From Ascarosepion bandense (taxonomy: Eukaryota; Mollusca; Cephalopoda; Sepiida; Sepiidae), in the NCBI GenBank assembly GCA_037127315.1, contig JBBBDQ010001615.1, positions 62,001-126,000 of the forward strand: a stretch of 64,000 nt of DNA, given 5' to 3'. The notes under the pieces were generated by a model that worked only from the letters and a program-made list of their open reading frames with translations, searched no databases and was not told where the DNA came from. The position numbers and the translations under genes are program-made. How positions within the stretch are numbered: the first letter of the stretch is position 1; each line of letters begins with the position of its first letter. Shown here piece by piece: positions 21,661 to 33,959 of the stretch.

Positions 21661-22925
21661 ATGGATTCGAAGACAAGAAAGCTTCTTTCTAAGCATAAGA
21701 TGCATCATCCAAAGGCTGATGTAGACCGTCTATGCATACCCCGTAAAGAAGGTGGAAGAGGTTTTTATTCAGCTAGAATTGTCATACAAGACAACAACTA
21801 TTGGCTTACTAACATATATAGAAACAACAAAGGACTGGATGATACAATTAGTCAAACAACATGAAAACAGAAAGAAACATATTTAATAATGAAAGAAGGC
21901 TATAAATACAAACAAGATTTAAATATTGTAGATTCTATATAAAAGCAAAACAGAAGACAAGAACCAACTATTGCGGCAAAAAATATGAAAAAGAATACCA
22001 ACGTTAAAGCTCTTGAATAGATGAAACAACGCTGGCAAGACAAACCTTTCCATGGCCAATATCAAGAATGTGCTAATAAATCCAATGTTGATAAAATTAA
22101 TACTCATCGATTGTTACGTGCATCTGGATGAAAGTCTGAGACTAAAGGATTTATTCTTGCAGCGCAAAACCAAAATCTTTTCACTAGAAACTTTCAGGCA
22201 AATATTGTACATTATCGTGTGGATACAAAAATACAGGTTCTGTGATAGATACCGGGAAACAATAGACCATCTTCTTTCAGGATGTTCTGTATTTACCCCA
22301 AATGAATATAAGAGTCGTCGCGATGGAGTGGGGCAATATTTGCATTGGACAATGTGCAAACATTATGGAAAATCTCTAAGCAAACACTGGTATGAGCATC
22401 ACCCAGCACAGGTTACAGAAATAGAAGATGTCACCATTCTATGGGATTACACCATCTACACAGACAGAAATATTTGAAGCAAATAGGCGGGACGTTATTG
22501 TTAAAAACCAGAAAGAAAAAACTTGCCTATTAATTGATATGCCTTGTCCATCGGATTTTAACATAACAACCAAGGAATTCGAAAAACTGTCAAAATATAA
22601 GGACCTGGAAATTAAAATAGAAAACTGTGAAAATTGAAAACAAGAATCGTGCCAGTGATAGTGGGTGCACTTGGAATGGTAAAAATGAAACAAAGCAACA
22701 CATTGAAAGAATCCCCTGGAATCCCCACCTTTAGAGATATACAAGGGATTGTCTTGTTTAGTGCAGCCCACACGCTCCGGAGAACTTTGTTTATGTAGCG
22801 CTAGATATGATAGGGGAGATAGAAAACCTTGAGATGGTGCCATAGCAACACACCACGATCTGCCTTAGGTCTTCCCGCAGACTTCGCAGGTAGTGCGTGC
22901 ATAGCATAAATCGAAATATGATGAA
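21661..22925 (+). pseudogene. R4-clade LINE, C-terminal half (copy 1)
   Basis: Opens with the post-RT block MDSKTRKLLSKHKMHHPKAD and PRKEGGRGFYSARIVIQDNN. It continues through LRASG, a degraded Cys-His knuckle (near 22235-22285) and VTILWDYTIYTD, then loses frame through REL-endo, ending near HTLRRTLFM. The 3'UTR to about 22925 matches the other copies. Stops and frameshifts at about 21865, 22130 and 22480. Confidence 0.8.
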
Positions 22926-22933
22926 AAATGACA

Positions 22934-24130
22934 ACAGGTGGAAGAGGTCTTATTCAGCTGGAATTGTCATACAAGACAACAACTATTGGCTTACTAACAT
23001 ACATAGAAACAACAAAGGATTGGATGATACAATTAGTAAGGCAACATTAAGAAAGAAAGAAAAAATATTCAATAATAAAAGGCAGAAAATACAAACAAGA
23101 TTTACAGTTAGTAGATTCTGTAGAAAAGCAGAACAGAAGCCAAGAACCAACTATTGCGGCAAAAAATATGAAAATGAAAGCCAAAGATAAAGCTCTTGAA
23201 CAGATGAAACAGCGCTGGCAAGACAAACCTCCGCATGGCCAATATCCAGAACGTGTCAATAAATCCAATGTTGACAAAGTTAATACTCATCGATTGTTAC
23301 GTGCATCTGGATTAAAGTCTGAAACTGAAGGCTTCATTCTTTCAGCACACGACCAAAGTCTTTTCACTAGAAAATTTCAGGCAAATATTATGCATAATAA
23401 TATGGATCCAAAATGCAGGTTTTGTGATAAACACCAAGAAACAATAGACCACCTAATCTCAGGATGTTCTGTGCTTGCTCCAAATGAATATAAAAATCGC
23501 CACAATAGAGTTGGGCAATATTTACATTGGACAATGTGCAAACATTATGGAAAATCTGTAAACAAACACTGGTATTAACATCACCCAGCACCGGTTACAG
23601 AAATAAAAGATGTCACCATTCTATGGGATTACACCATCTACACAGACAGAAAAATTGAAGCAAACAGGCCAGACATTATTGTTAAAAACCAGAAAAAGAA
23701 AACTTGTCTATTAATTGATATGGCTTGTCCAGGGGATTGTAACATAGCAATCAAGGAATTTGAAAAACCGTCAAAATATAAAGTCCTGGAAATTGAAATA
23801 GAAAAAATGTGGAAATTGAAAACAAGAGTTGTGCCAGTGATAGTAGGTGCACTTGGAATGATAAAAAATGGAACAAAACAACACATTGGAAGAATCCCTG
23901 GAAACCCCAGCTTAAGAGATATACAAAAAATTGTCTTATTAAGTACAGCCCACACACTAAGGAAAACTTCATCTATGTAATGCTAGGGATGATAGGGCAG
24001 ATAGAAAAAAAATTAAAGAGAGCCATAACAACACGCCACAACCTGCCTTAGGTTTCCCCGCAAACTTGGTTGGTAGTGAGACCAAAGCAGAAATTTGAAA
24101 TATGATGAAAAATGACATAATAATAATAGA
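22934..24130 (+). pseudogene. R4-clade LINE, CCHC and restriction-like endonuclease region (copy 2)
   Basis: The best-preserved copy of this domain set. It begins mid-ORF (GRGLIQLELL-equivalent block, GIVIQDNNYWLTN), directly fused to the tail of copy 1. After one frame change near 23170, a frame runs from 23168 to 23980 with one TAA at 23579, where copy 1 has a sense codon. At 23414-23467 is a Cys-X2-Cys-X8-His-X4-Cys knuckle; at 23666-23674 is Arg-Pro-Asp, followed 15-17 residues later by Ile-Asp-Met-Ala, as in the PD-(D/E)XK-like endonuclease of R2/R4-group LINEs. These nick the target site for target-primed reverse transcription. It ends HTLRKTSSM and a ~150-bp 3'UTR. Confidence 0.85.
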
Positions 24131-26598
24131 ATGTAACAAAGAAGCAGATTATATTGCGCAAGAGATATAACGAATGAAAAATAAACCAGATCAAAAATGA
24201 ACTGGAACCACAGAAGAGAATGTTAAATGTGCACTGAAAAGATTACACAAATGGAAATCTCCAGGAATAATGAAAATTCTTAACTTTTAGTTATATCATT
24301 TAAATGCAGAACAAAAAACTAGCCAAGAGCTTTTAGAAATGGTTAAGAATCCTACTAAAATTCAGGCATGAATGATCACAGTTCTTAACTTTCTTCTACC
24401 CAAGAATGCTGACTTATGTCAACATTGTTCCATATCTCGAAAACCTACAGACCAATTACATATCTCCCCACATCTTACAAACTATTGACCTCTATTTTAT
24501 CACAACTAACTTCTTACTTCTTGAAAAAAACTGACATACTACTACTTGAAGGAAAAGAGTGCAAACGTAACTGTTATGGATGTGAAGACTAAGTACTCAT
24601 TAATTGAATGATCTTGTAAAATGGCTCAATGCAAAGATCAATCTTAGTACTGCATGGATAGATTATCGTAAGTCATTCGATAGTGTACCACATTCCTGGA
24701 TCTTAAAATCTATATATTATCACCCTTTGTCATCAATTTTATCAAACAGTGTATGTCGATATGTAAAACAACACATTACCACAATCATATACATGCAACC
24801 TATAAGCCTGGTGAAATAAACACCAACGGAGGAATATTTCAAGGTGGCTCTTTGTCTCCCTTACTATTTTGCATATCATTAATAGCCAACTTAACAAAAC
24901 AAAATGTAGTTATAAAATACCCCAATAGAAAATAAGCCATCTGTTTTACATGGATGACTTAAAGTTGTACGCTAGGAATGAAAATGAGTTGCAAGGTCTT
25001 CTGCAACTGTAAAACGCTTCAGTGATGCAAGTGGAACAAAATTCAGTTTGAATAATGTGCTAAAGTCACAATTTTACGAGGATTGCTTTAGCAAGCATCC
25101 TGTAGTAGCGTAGACCCTGGTGTAACAATAAAATATTTAGAGCAAAAAGAAGCTTATAAGTATCTAGTTGTAATTGAGTGTGAACGAATTCACCATAATA
25201 TAAGTAAAGAAATAGTGCGTAAAGAGTACTATAGAAGGCTACGACTGATATTAAAAACTGAATTGAATTCTCAGAAGAGAATTATGACCATTATTAACCT
25301 TGCCATCCCAGTGGTCCAATATAGTTTCAACATCATGAACTCGACTCTTAATAACATCAGGCGTATGGATTCTAAAACAAGAAAGCTTCTTTCTAAGCAT
25401 AAGATGCTTCATCCAAAGGCAAATGTAGACCGTCTATACATACCCCGTAAAGAAGGTGGAACAGGTCTTATTCAGTTAGAATTGTTATACAAGGCAAAAC
25501 TGTTGGCATACTAACATTTATGGAAACAACAAAGAACTGGATTATACAGTTAGTCAAACAACATGAAAACAAAAAGAAAATTATTCAATTATGAAAAAGG
25601 CAGTAAATATATGTAATAGATTCTGTAGAAAACCGGAACAGAACCCAAGAACCATCTGTTGTAGCAAATAATATGAAAAACTAACCACGGATAAAGCTCT
25701 TGAACAGATGAGACATGCCTAGTAAGACAAAATTCTGCTTGGCCAATATCTAAAACGTACTAATAACCCCGATGTTGATAAAGTTAACACTATTCGATCG
25801 TTACGAGCATCTACATTAAAGTCTGAAACTGAAGGCTTTGTTCTTGCAGCGTAAGAGCAGAGCATTCTTACTAGGAACTTTCAGGCAAATATAATACGTC
25901 ATAAATTCGATCTAAAATTCAGGTTCTGTGACATATACCATAAAACAACAGACCATCTAATCTCAGGATATTTTGTATTTGCTTCAAATGAATATAAAAA
26001 TTGACACGATAGTGCGGGCCATATTTACACTGGACAATAAGCAAACTCTGGAAAATATGTAAAAAACACTGGTATGAACATCAGTCAGTATAGGTTACAG
26101 AAATAGAACATGTCGTCATTCTCTTAGATTAAACCATCTACACATAGACGAAAATTAAAGCCAATAGGCCGGACATTATTGTCAAAAACTAAAAAGAAAA
26201 CATGTCTATTAGTTTGTATGGCTTGTTTAGTGATATCATGATATAAAGACCTGGAAATTGAAAAAGAAAAAAATGTTTAAATTGAAAACAAGAATAGTAC
26301 CAGTCATAGTTGGTACATATTGAATGATATAAGTAGATAAAAAACGCATTGAAAGAATCCCTGAAAATCCCACCTTAAGAGATACACAAAAATCGTCTTG
26401 TTAAATACAGCCCACACATTAAAGAGAACTTTGTTCATGCAATGCTAGTGATGTCATGGGAAATACAAACAAAATGTAATGTAGCCATAGCAACACACCA
26501 CGACCTGCTTTGAGTCTTACTGCAGATTTGAAATGTAATCTGACCATAGCAAAAAACGATTTTTACATAATAATGATAATAATATTATTAGCAATAAT
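24131..26598 (+). pseudogene. R4-clade LINE, RT to 3' end (copy 3)
   Basis: The longest copy. RT motifs in order: ECKRNCYGCED (24560-24590); TAWIDYRKSFDSVPHSWILK, motif A (near 24650-24705); GGIFQGGSLSPLLFCISLI, motif B (24830-24890); HLFYMDDLKLYA, motif C, with YMDD codons at 24947-24958; then RMDSKTRKLLSKHKMLHPKA (25365-25425). The knuckle and endonuclease follow in heavily decayed form (RFCDIYHKTTDHLIS near 25920-25975). The YMDD rather than YADD and the downstream REL-endo match the Dong/Rex6/R4 group. At least six stops or shifts; inactive. Confidence 0.85.
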
Positions 26599-26775
26599 TA
26601 TTGTGGATACTTGTTGAGAAACTCCAAAAAATAATAAATAACAAAAACAGATTTTGAGAGAGAAAATGTAAATTATATTAAACAAAAATATACAAACCGT
26701 AACACGGGTTAGTCAATTCAGAAATACTAGGATTGCTGTTAGTAAAAATCAATCAATTGTAGTGAAGAAGTATTA
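26599..26775 (+). repeat. Dispersed repeat family G
   Basis: About 170 bp shared with 60788-60957: TTGTTGAGAAACYCCA, AATAATAAATAACAAAA, CGGGTTAGTCAATTCAG and TGTAGTGAAGAAGTAT in the same order. It sits immediately 3' of the R4-like copy. Class unknown. Confidence 0.7.
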
Positions 26776-26869
26776 AAATCAAAATGAGACAGTAAAGAAA
26801 TTTGGAGGCATGATGAGGAAAGAAGGTTTCGAAATATTGACACGCGTAATCCTTATTGAAGCCAAGATT

Positions 26870-27632
26870 AGCATGCAACAGGCTTGCCTTCCAGAGAGTA
26901 AAACACTACGCCTCCTTGGCCTTACACTCTCGGCGGAATGACTATTGCCGAATCCGCCGCTATGAAAGTCGGTTCTCTGTGCAGGGCGCGGCAGTTTTTC
27001 CCGTCTGAATCTATCCTGCACATATAAAAATCTACCATCCGCCAGTGTAGTGAATACTGCTGCCACATCTGGTAGGGTGCCCCTGCTACTCTCCTCGGGA
27101 TTCTTGACAAAATACAGCGGAGAATCTGTAACATGATCAATACTGACTTGGCAGACCGGCTGCAACCACTCTCCCACCGGCGCGACGTGGCTTCCCTTCT
27201 GCTCCGAAGAACTTAGATCATTGGTGCCACCTAGGTACCAATTTACACGAGATACTAGATTAGCAACTAGGTCCCACCATTTTACAGTAAAACTGATAAG
27301 ATGTAACCGTAATTTCTACTCCAACAGCTTCTTTTCTCGCGCTTCCGGCCTGTGGAATTCCCTTCCACATGTCTGCTTTCCCGACAGCTACAATCTCGAG
27401 GAGTTTAAATGTAAGGTGAATAGACACCTCCTATCACACTAACTTGCATCTATTCTCCCAACACTCTCACCATCTACCCAACACTCATTCTTGGTATCCT
27501 TACACGTCTATCATCTTTCTTCTGACATTTCCTATGTCTAACCATTCTTTCTCACCACTTTTACCTCTGTGTAGCCCCCTGCGCAATAGTAGCGGTGAAA
27601 TGCCTTTCTCGGGGTGAAACGATTATAAAAAA
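26870..27632 (+). pseudogene. CR1/Jockey-like LINE C-terminal fragment
   Basis: Encodes, in broken frames, LPESKTLRLLGLTLS, an AKSAA-like block, a CHIW-type block (TAATSG), LQPLSHRRDVAS, then one clean frame (27221-27442) with VPPRYQFTRDTRLATRSHHF, SNSFFSRASGLWNSLPHVCF and DSYNLEEFKCKV. The family terminus ends near 27625. 5'-truncated. Confidence 0.8.
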
Positions 27633-27919
27633 AGAAAGAAAGGGCAATTGAAATACAGCACAGATCCTGCCCAAGCAGCTTGTGTAAAGGGATGACAGAA
27701 CAGTGAGTAGTGGGAGGGCTGATAGTTAAAAGGTATGCGTTTCTATGGACTGGGAAGTGGTTCAATGTATTTGTCTCAAAAGCGGTATTCAAAAACCAGA
27801 TTCCCCATCTTTTATACATCACTAACTAGCAAATAACTCAGCTGCCAAAGTTTTGCCCAAAAGGTGACATTGTTGAGTTGAAAGCAAGACCGCAAAAATT
27901 AAGTAGGAGAGAAAGACTG

Positions 27920-27999
27920 ACTAAATGCGCGGGAATAAAAGAAAGAAAGAGGGAAAGAAAGAAAGAAAAAAAAGCAAAGAAAGAAGAAAGAATTAATAT

Positions 28000-28034
<35 letters not shown>

Positions 28035-28338
28035 GAAGGAAGGAAGGAAGAAAGAAAGAAAGCTCGAATGAATAAATGCGCGAAAATAACGGAAAGAAAG
28101 AGGAAAAGAAAGAAAAAAACAAAGAAAGAAGAATGAATTAATATAAAAAGAAAGAAAGAAAGAAAGAAAGATCGAATGAATAAATGTGCGAGAATAAAAG
28201 AAAGAAAGAGGGAAAGAAAAAAACAAAGAACGAAGAAAGAATTAATATAAGAATGAAAGAAAGAAAGATCGAATGAATAAATGCGCGAGAATAACAGAAA
28301 GGAAGAGGGAAAAAAAACAAAGAAAGAAGAATTAATAT

Positions 28339-28374
<36 letters not shown>

Positions 28375-29260
28375 AAAAAGAAAGAGCGAATGAATAAATG
28401 CATGAGAATAACAGAAGAATGAAAGAGTAAAGACACAATAGAAAGATAAAAGAAGAAAAAGGAATAAATGTATGAAAATAATAGAAAGAAATTAGGATAC
28501 AATCATAGAAAAAGAATAAGAAAATGAAAGAAAGAACTAATAAATAAAGGCATGAGAAAAATAGGAAGGAAGAAAGAAAGACAGAGAAGAAACAAGAAGG
28601 ATAATGAATAAACAAAAAGAAAAGAAAGAACTAATGTATTTATGCATATAAATACATAAGAATAACAGACAGAGAGACAAAAAGAAAGAAAGAAAAAAGA
28701 AAGAGAGATGGAACGAATGAATGAACGCATGAAAATAAAAAAGAAGTTAGAGAAATGAAGAACTAATGAATGAATACATGAGAATAACAGAAGAAAGAAA
28801 GAAAGATAGTAAAAATAAAAGAAAGAAAGAAAGAAAAAGAAGAAAAGGGAGGGCTAATGATTTAATTCAGGAAAATAACAGAAAGAAAGATAAAAAACGA
28901 AAAAGAAAGAAACAATAAACTAATGAATAATTACATAAAAATAGGAGAAAGAAAGAGAAAAAGAAGCAAAAGAAGGAACTAATGAGGAAATGCATAAATA
29001 TAACTGAAAGAAAGAAAAGAAAGAAACAATAAAGTAATAAATGCACGAAAATAACAGAAAGAAAGAAAGAAATGAAAAAATAAAAAAAGTAAACTAATGA
29101 ATGGATGCGTCACAATAACAGTAAGAAAAAAGAAAAGAAGAAAAAGAAAAAAACTAATGAATAAATGCATAAGCTTAACAGAAAGAAAGAAAAAGAAACA
29201 CCTAATAAGTGAATGCATAAGAATAAAAGAAAGAAAGGAATAAGAAAAAAGAAGTTTAAC

Positions 29261-29291
<31 letters not shown>

Positions 29292-29368
29292 ATAAACTAA
29301 TTCATAAATACATGAGTGAAAGAAATAAAACCCAAAAAGGATTCAGAAAGAAAGAAAGAAAGAAAGAA
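27920..29368. repeat. GAAA-type tract with ~100-bp sub-repeats
   Basis: Nearly pyrimidine-free plus strand. A module ATGAATAAATGCGCGA with GAATAACAGAAAG recurs at roughly 28065, 28177, 28275 and 28388, so the tract is partly a ~100-110-bp minisatellite rather than a plain tetranucleotide run. The long minus-strand frame across it is low-complexity and not a gene. Confidence 0.85.
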
Positions 29369-29990
29369 AAAAGAAATAGTAAACTAATTTATAAATGTAC
29401 GAATGAAAAAAAGTAAAACCCAAAAAGAATTACTAAAGACAGATAAAAAAAAACAAAAAACTATTGAATGAATGCCTGAGAATAACAGAAAGAAAGAAAG
29501 ACAGAAAGAAAGGATTAAGAAAGAAAGAAGTATAACAGAAAGAAAGAAATAGTAAACTAATTTATAAATGTACGAATGAAAAAAATAAAATCCAAAAAGA
29601 ATTTCTAATGACAGAAAAAGAAAAAATAATAAACTATTGAATGAATGCATGAGAATAACAGAAAGAAAGATAGAAAGAAAGAAAGAAAGAAAGAAAGAAA
29701 GGATTAAAAAAGAAAGAAGTATAACAGAAAGAAAGAAATAGTAATGTAATTTATAAATGCACGAATGAAAAAAAATAAAATCCAAAAAGAATTCCTAAAG
29801 ACAGTAAAAGAAAAAATAACAAACTATTGAATGAATGCCTGAGAATAACAGAAATAAAGAAAGAAAGAAAGAAAGGATTAAAAAAGAAAGAAGTATAACA
29901 GAAAGAAAGAAATAGTAAACTAATTTATAAATGCACGAATGAAAGAAATAAAATCCGAAAAGAATTCCGAAAGAAAAAAAAGAAAAAAGA
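29369..29990. repeat. ~175-190-bp higher-order repeat in GAAA tract
   Basis: The module AATAGTAAACTAATTTATAA (with small changes) starts near 29375, 29549, 29738 and 29911. Between starts lie AATCCAAAAAGAATT, CTATTGAATGAATGC and GAATAACAG in fixed order. Confidence 0.8.
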
Positions 29991-31417
29991 AACCTCACCA
30001 AATTGGAGGCAGCACAGCTGGCTATGAAAATTCCATTCTTTGACAGTTATAGTTCTCGCCTGATTTCAAAAAGATTCCTGACGACACGATTTTAATTGAA
30101 GCCCATTAATTTCTCCTTCTGCTCTCGCCTCGCTGACAATGACGTCATTTTGCCTCCTCCTGTCGAATTCTTCGTCTATTCACGTTGAATTCAAACAAAA
30201 TCTCTGTACATTGAAGATTTTTTTTTTGAGCCGATGCAAGAAAGTTACAGGAAGATTTCATTTTATTTACAAGCAAGCTCCTTTAAATTCAGTTTTTTTT
30301 TAATAAAGGTGAAAAAAACCGTGAAAATTTACGCCTGCCTTTTGAATCTTGATTTAAGCCAACAGAATCGTTGGATCGGGAATCTCGATTAAACGAACGG
30401 GATAAATAGAGGGACTCATTATTTATTTTAAACGAGAGAAGTGAAGAGAAAGGAGACACAGAGTGAGTGAGAGAATACAAAAACCAGCTATGGAAAAAGA
30501 AAAATGTAAAACGCAATTTAGAAAGAATGATATGAACACATAACACCTACGTTCAAATAGATAGAAACATAGTTTAGAACTTACTTCAGAGCGTTTACTC
30601 AAATATATACATATACAGAGATATCCAAGTATAGGGAAGATATAGATAGAGTAATATTCCGTATCCAAAGAAACACTATTCGTAAAAAGTGCTCAATACA
30701 AAGTAGAGCTAAGTTTGTATGTGTGCGTTCATGACTTTTCCTCGTTTAATATATAAATAACTTTATAATAATCTAAATCCTATAATTTGTTAAATTTAAA
30801 ATTTAAAATTCGCAGTAAAAATAAAGTGAATCTAACAGTCGATTAATAATGCTGATCTCAATTTAATCAAATATTAATATTAATGCCTCCCAAAATTGTT
30901 TTTTCATTCTGCTCTCATATTCGTCAAATTAGAATTTACTTTATTCTGATTGGTTCACACTGTCTATGCAACATTGCCTCCCTGATTAAAAGGGTTTGGC
31001 TTGTTTTTAACCTTTTAAAACTTTTCAACTTGAAATAAATTTCATCACTTGATAAGACACAAGTAGTGTCGAAACAAAATAGCTACGTTTGAAGTGATAT
31101 TATAACATATTATGTTATAATTTCTGGTTAGACATACATAGAGCTAGATAAATAGATACAAAGAATACATAGGCACAAAGATAAACTGGCTAGCCACGTG
31201 TGGAAATTAAAATTGAAAAATAGAAAGACCCTGATATAACTTAGAGTTTAGTGAAAATAGCCAAACCATACAAAGTGATGATATCTGCCAGGAGGAAAAG
31301 TTAGTCATTATCTGTTCCCAGAACAAAAAAATACTGAATCAGAAATAATGTTCAGATGTAATCGCTCTATAAATACATAAAAATAATTACATAAATACAG
31401 TCATCACTATCTAAATC
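29991..31417. other. No recognised feature
   Basis: The largest block of ordinary-looking DNA without recognisable repeats. Frames up to 85 codons have no recognisable motif. It could be intronic or intergenic; I see no supported exon. Confidence 0.5.
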
Positions 31418-32450
31418 TAAACATATTTATAAATGGAACTTTGTCTGTGTGTGTATATGTGTGTGTGTCTGTGTGTATGTGACTCCGAAACGGCTGAACC
31501 AACTTTCTTGAAAATTTAAACAGTTCTACTATAAGCGTCTGCGAGTGTTCTTAGCTAGGTTTTGTGTCGAGGCACCCCGATAAATATCGAAAATCGATAA
31601 TCGAAAAAATCGGGTGATAGAAGGAGTAGTCCGATTTTAATCAAATTTGATACATTCGTAGACAAAGACATAAGAAACGATATTCAGAAGTTTCAAAGTT
31701 GCAGTTCTTACAATAGTGCAGAAAATTGATAATATATATATACATATCCCGGTTCACACTCCACCCACATCTATTGAACAGGTGAACAGGCTCATCCTTT
31801 GTCTCCTGTTTAGGATGCGGTTTCCGGTTTTCTCTTTTCTAATCTTCTCACTTTGTTTTTTTCAATTGGAGTAGATAGACTAAGCTATCGCCCGGTTCAC
31901 ACTCCACCCACATTTATTGAATAGGTGAAGAGGCTCATCCCTTGTTTCCTGTTTAGGATGCGGTTTCCGGTTTTCTCTTTTCTAATCTTATCACTCTTAT
32001 GTAGCTCCCTGCACATCAGTGGCGTTACCGCCTTGCTCGGGTGAATAAAAAATATAGAAAAGGCAAGATGTTTGTGTGTGTGTCTGTTTATCTGCCTGTA
32101 TGTCTGTATTTTTCAGCCCTTTTATTTTAGATTTTGCTTCAGTTTGGCTCTAATTAGGTATAATTGCAGTTCTTAGTCTCAGCCATGATACCATTTACTC
32201 AGAGGACTTATTTAGCCTTCAAAATTCAGTTTACGATGAAAAAAAACTTATTTGATATCGGTACCAGGAAATCAACATTCGACTTACATCCATTCATTTT
32301 TCTTTCAGTTTACGGTTTCACTTTAACTGGAAACAACTATTGCTTCTTAATCTTTCGTGCCAGCGTCCAAATAGTCTGAGCTCCAGAAACATGGATTAGT
32401 TTTAAAGCTTTCATTACACCCGAGCAATGCTGGGCTAATAAATACATAAA
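31418..32450 (-). repeat. Dispersed repeat family B, antisense, split
   Basis: Family B inverted: starts with the reverse complement of the TTTATAAATATGTTTAGAT end and finishes near 32440 with the reverse complement of the CCCGGCGTTGCTCGGG start. The copy is split at its internal TA tract by the LINE tail at 31748-32055. It keeps the ~200-bp internal block seen at 5.9 kb. Confidence 0.8.
31748..32055 (+). mobile_element. LINE/SINE 3' region, two-unit tandem, nested insertion
   Basis: Two copies of the ~145-bp unit (TATTGAACAGGTGAACAGGC at 31772; TATTGAATAGGTGAAGAGGC at 31915), then the LINE terminus (CTGCACATCAGTGGCGTTACCG). Inserted in the TA-rich centre of a family-B copy, opposite in orientation to it. 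Confidence 0.8.
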
Positions 32451-33939
32451 TTATAACGCCAAGCTGTTGTTTGCTGAGTGAATGAGGTAGTGCAAGTTCG
32501 GATCCAAGCACTATTCGCGGAAGTGTAAACGTGTGCTGTGTGACACTTCTCTGTCCGAAAGCAGAATGACGATGATCACGGTAGCTATCAGCTCAGTAGC
32601 TGGTCCTCAAGACATCTATTACAACAACGAACTTACTGCCCACCCTGTGTTTTGATCTCAGAATGTCACTTTGTGCAAACCTGGTAGGCGTATTTCTACC
32701 ATATCCAGACTGGACATTTATGTACACTTGTGATTAAAATAAAACAGTTACGGCACAAAAAAATAGAGAAATGAATAAGTTTGAAGACGCCTGGATGAGT
32801 TACGAAAGAAAGTCTTTATAATAATAAAAAATAATTAATTACAAAAGCAGAAAATACAATTGTCGGAATGCCAGTTTACAACGGAGAGAGGATTTGTTTA
32901 AAAATATCAGAGCTTTTCACATTATTCAGAATTGTCAATTCTCCCCATAACTTTTAAAACAACGAAGTTCTTTCGGGTTCTTATCGGAGCTCAACGGAAT
33001 TTACCGAATTAGAGCAAATGAGACAGCTAATAACGACGACGGCAACGGTGTGGGTTGTTTTCCCTTGCCGCTTGAAAGTCTCTCTCCAAATCTTTACCTA
33101 AAAATCCTTTTCATAGCAGTTAGGAATAATCAGAATTTTCAATTCTCCAAATAACTTTTAAAACAATAAAGTTCTTTCGGAGTTCTTATCGATGGCACAT
33201 TATTAGACATAAACTCTTTAAGTTAATCGGCGGTAGTCTTTTCTAAGTCTCTTTACATCTTCAGCCATAAGTTCCGTGGTAGGCGACCGGCATCTGGGTC
33301 GTGGCTTCCCATTTGGGAACCTTTTCCACAGTCTTTACAATTCGACTGCAATTTCAACAACTACTCAAACAACTCAATTATTTTTCTCACTGAGTTTCCA
33401 TTTTTATAGCCATCCCCAATCCTCTCGTCGGATTTTATCAGACTCAAATCTTTTGACCAATGAGATTAGTTTCCACCCACACAATTTACAGCTCCACAAA
33501 TAAAATATCAACAGCTCACATTTTTTTTTCTTTCAATTTTCAAATCCTTGGAATACTTTTGCTGATTTAACCCTACCTGACCTCATCAAGTAAATCCTGA
33601 CATTTTGTTATGACTGCGACCATTTTTCAAACTTCCACTTGACCCAAAAGAATTCGTTTCGTATATGAAAAAGAAAGAAAACTATATTTCTCTCTTTTTA
33701 CCCAATTATTATTTCTCTATTCCCCGGATTTTGCAAGTACATTATAGTATTAAAAATAGTTTTTTTTACGTAAGCTCACATCGCGGATTAAAATAAAGCA
33801 CGACTTACAATACCACTAATATCGACTTCTCTCACTCCGTTGTATTAAACAAAACAAACAAATATATCGGCGGAGAAATAATGCTACACTGAACAACAGC
33901 AAATCCTACATCTCTCCTTAATAAATTCGAGGTCCTCAC
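32451..33939. other. Unrecognised DNA with one local direct repeat
   Basis: No gene seen. A ~65-bp segment around CTTTTAAAACAACGAAGTTC (32922-32987) recurs at 33127-33194 with about ten differences. A 75-codon frame at 33276-33503 has no recognisable motif. Confidence 0.45.
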
Positions 33940-33959
33940 AACAGCTGTGGATAAGATCG

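Noticed and set aside
27899..28615. 238-codon minus-strand frame rich in Phe, Ser and Leu
   Set aside because: It is the complement of the GAAA tract. Its length reflects absence of stop codons in a biased sequence, not coding.
29991..31417. Host exon in the largest block of ordinary DNA
   Set aside because: No frame above about 85 codons, no recognisable domain and no paired splice sites that I could defend.
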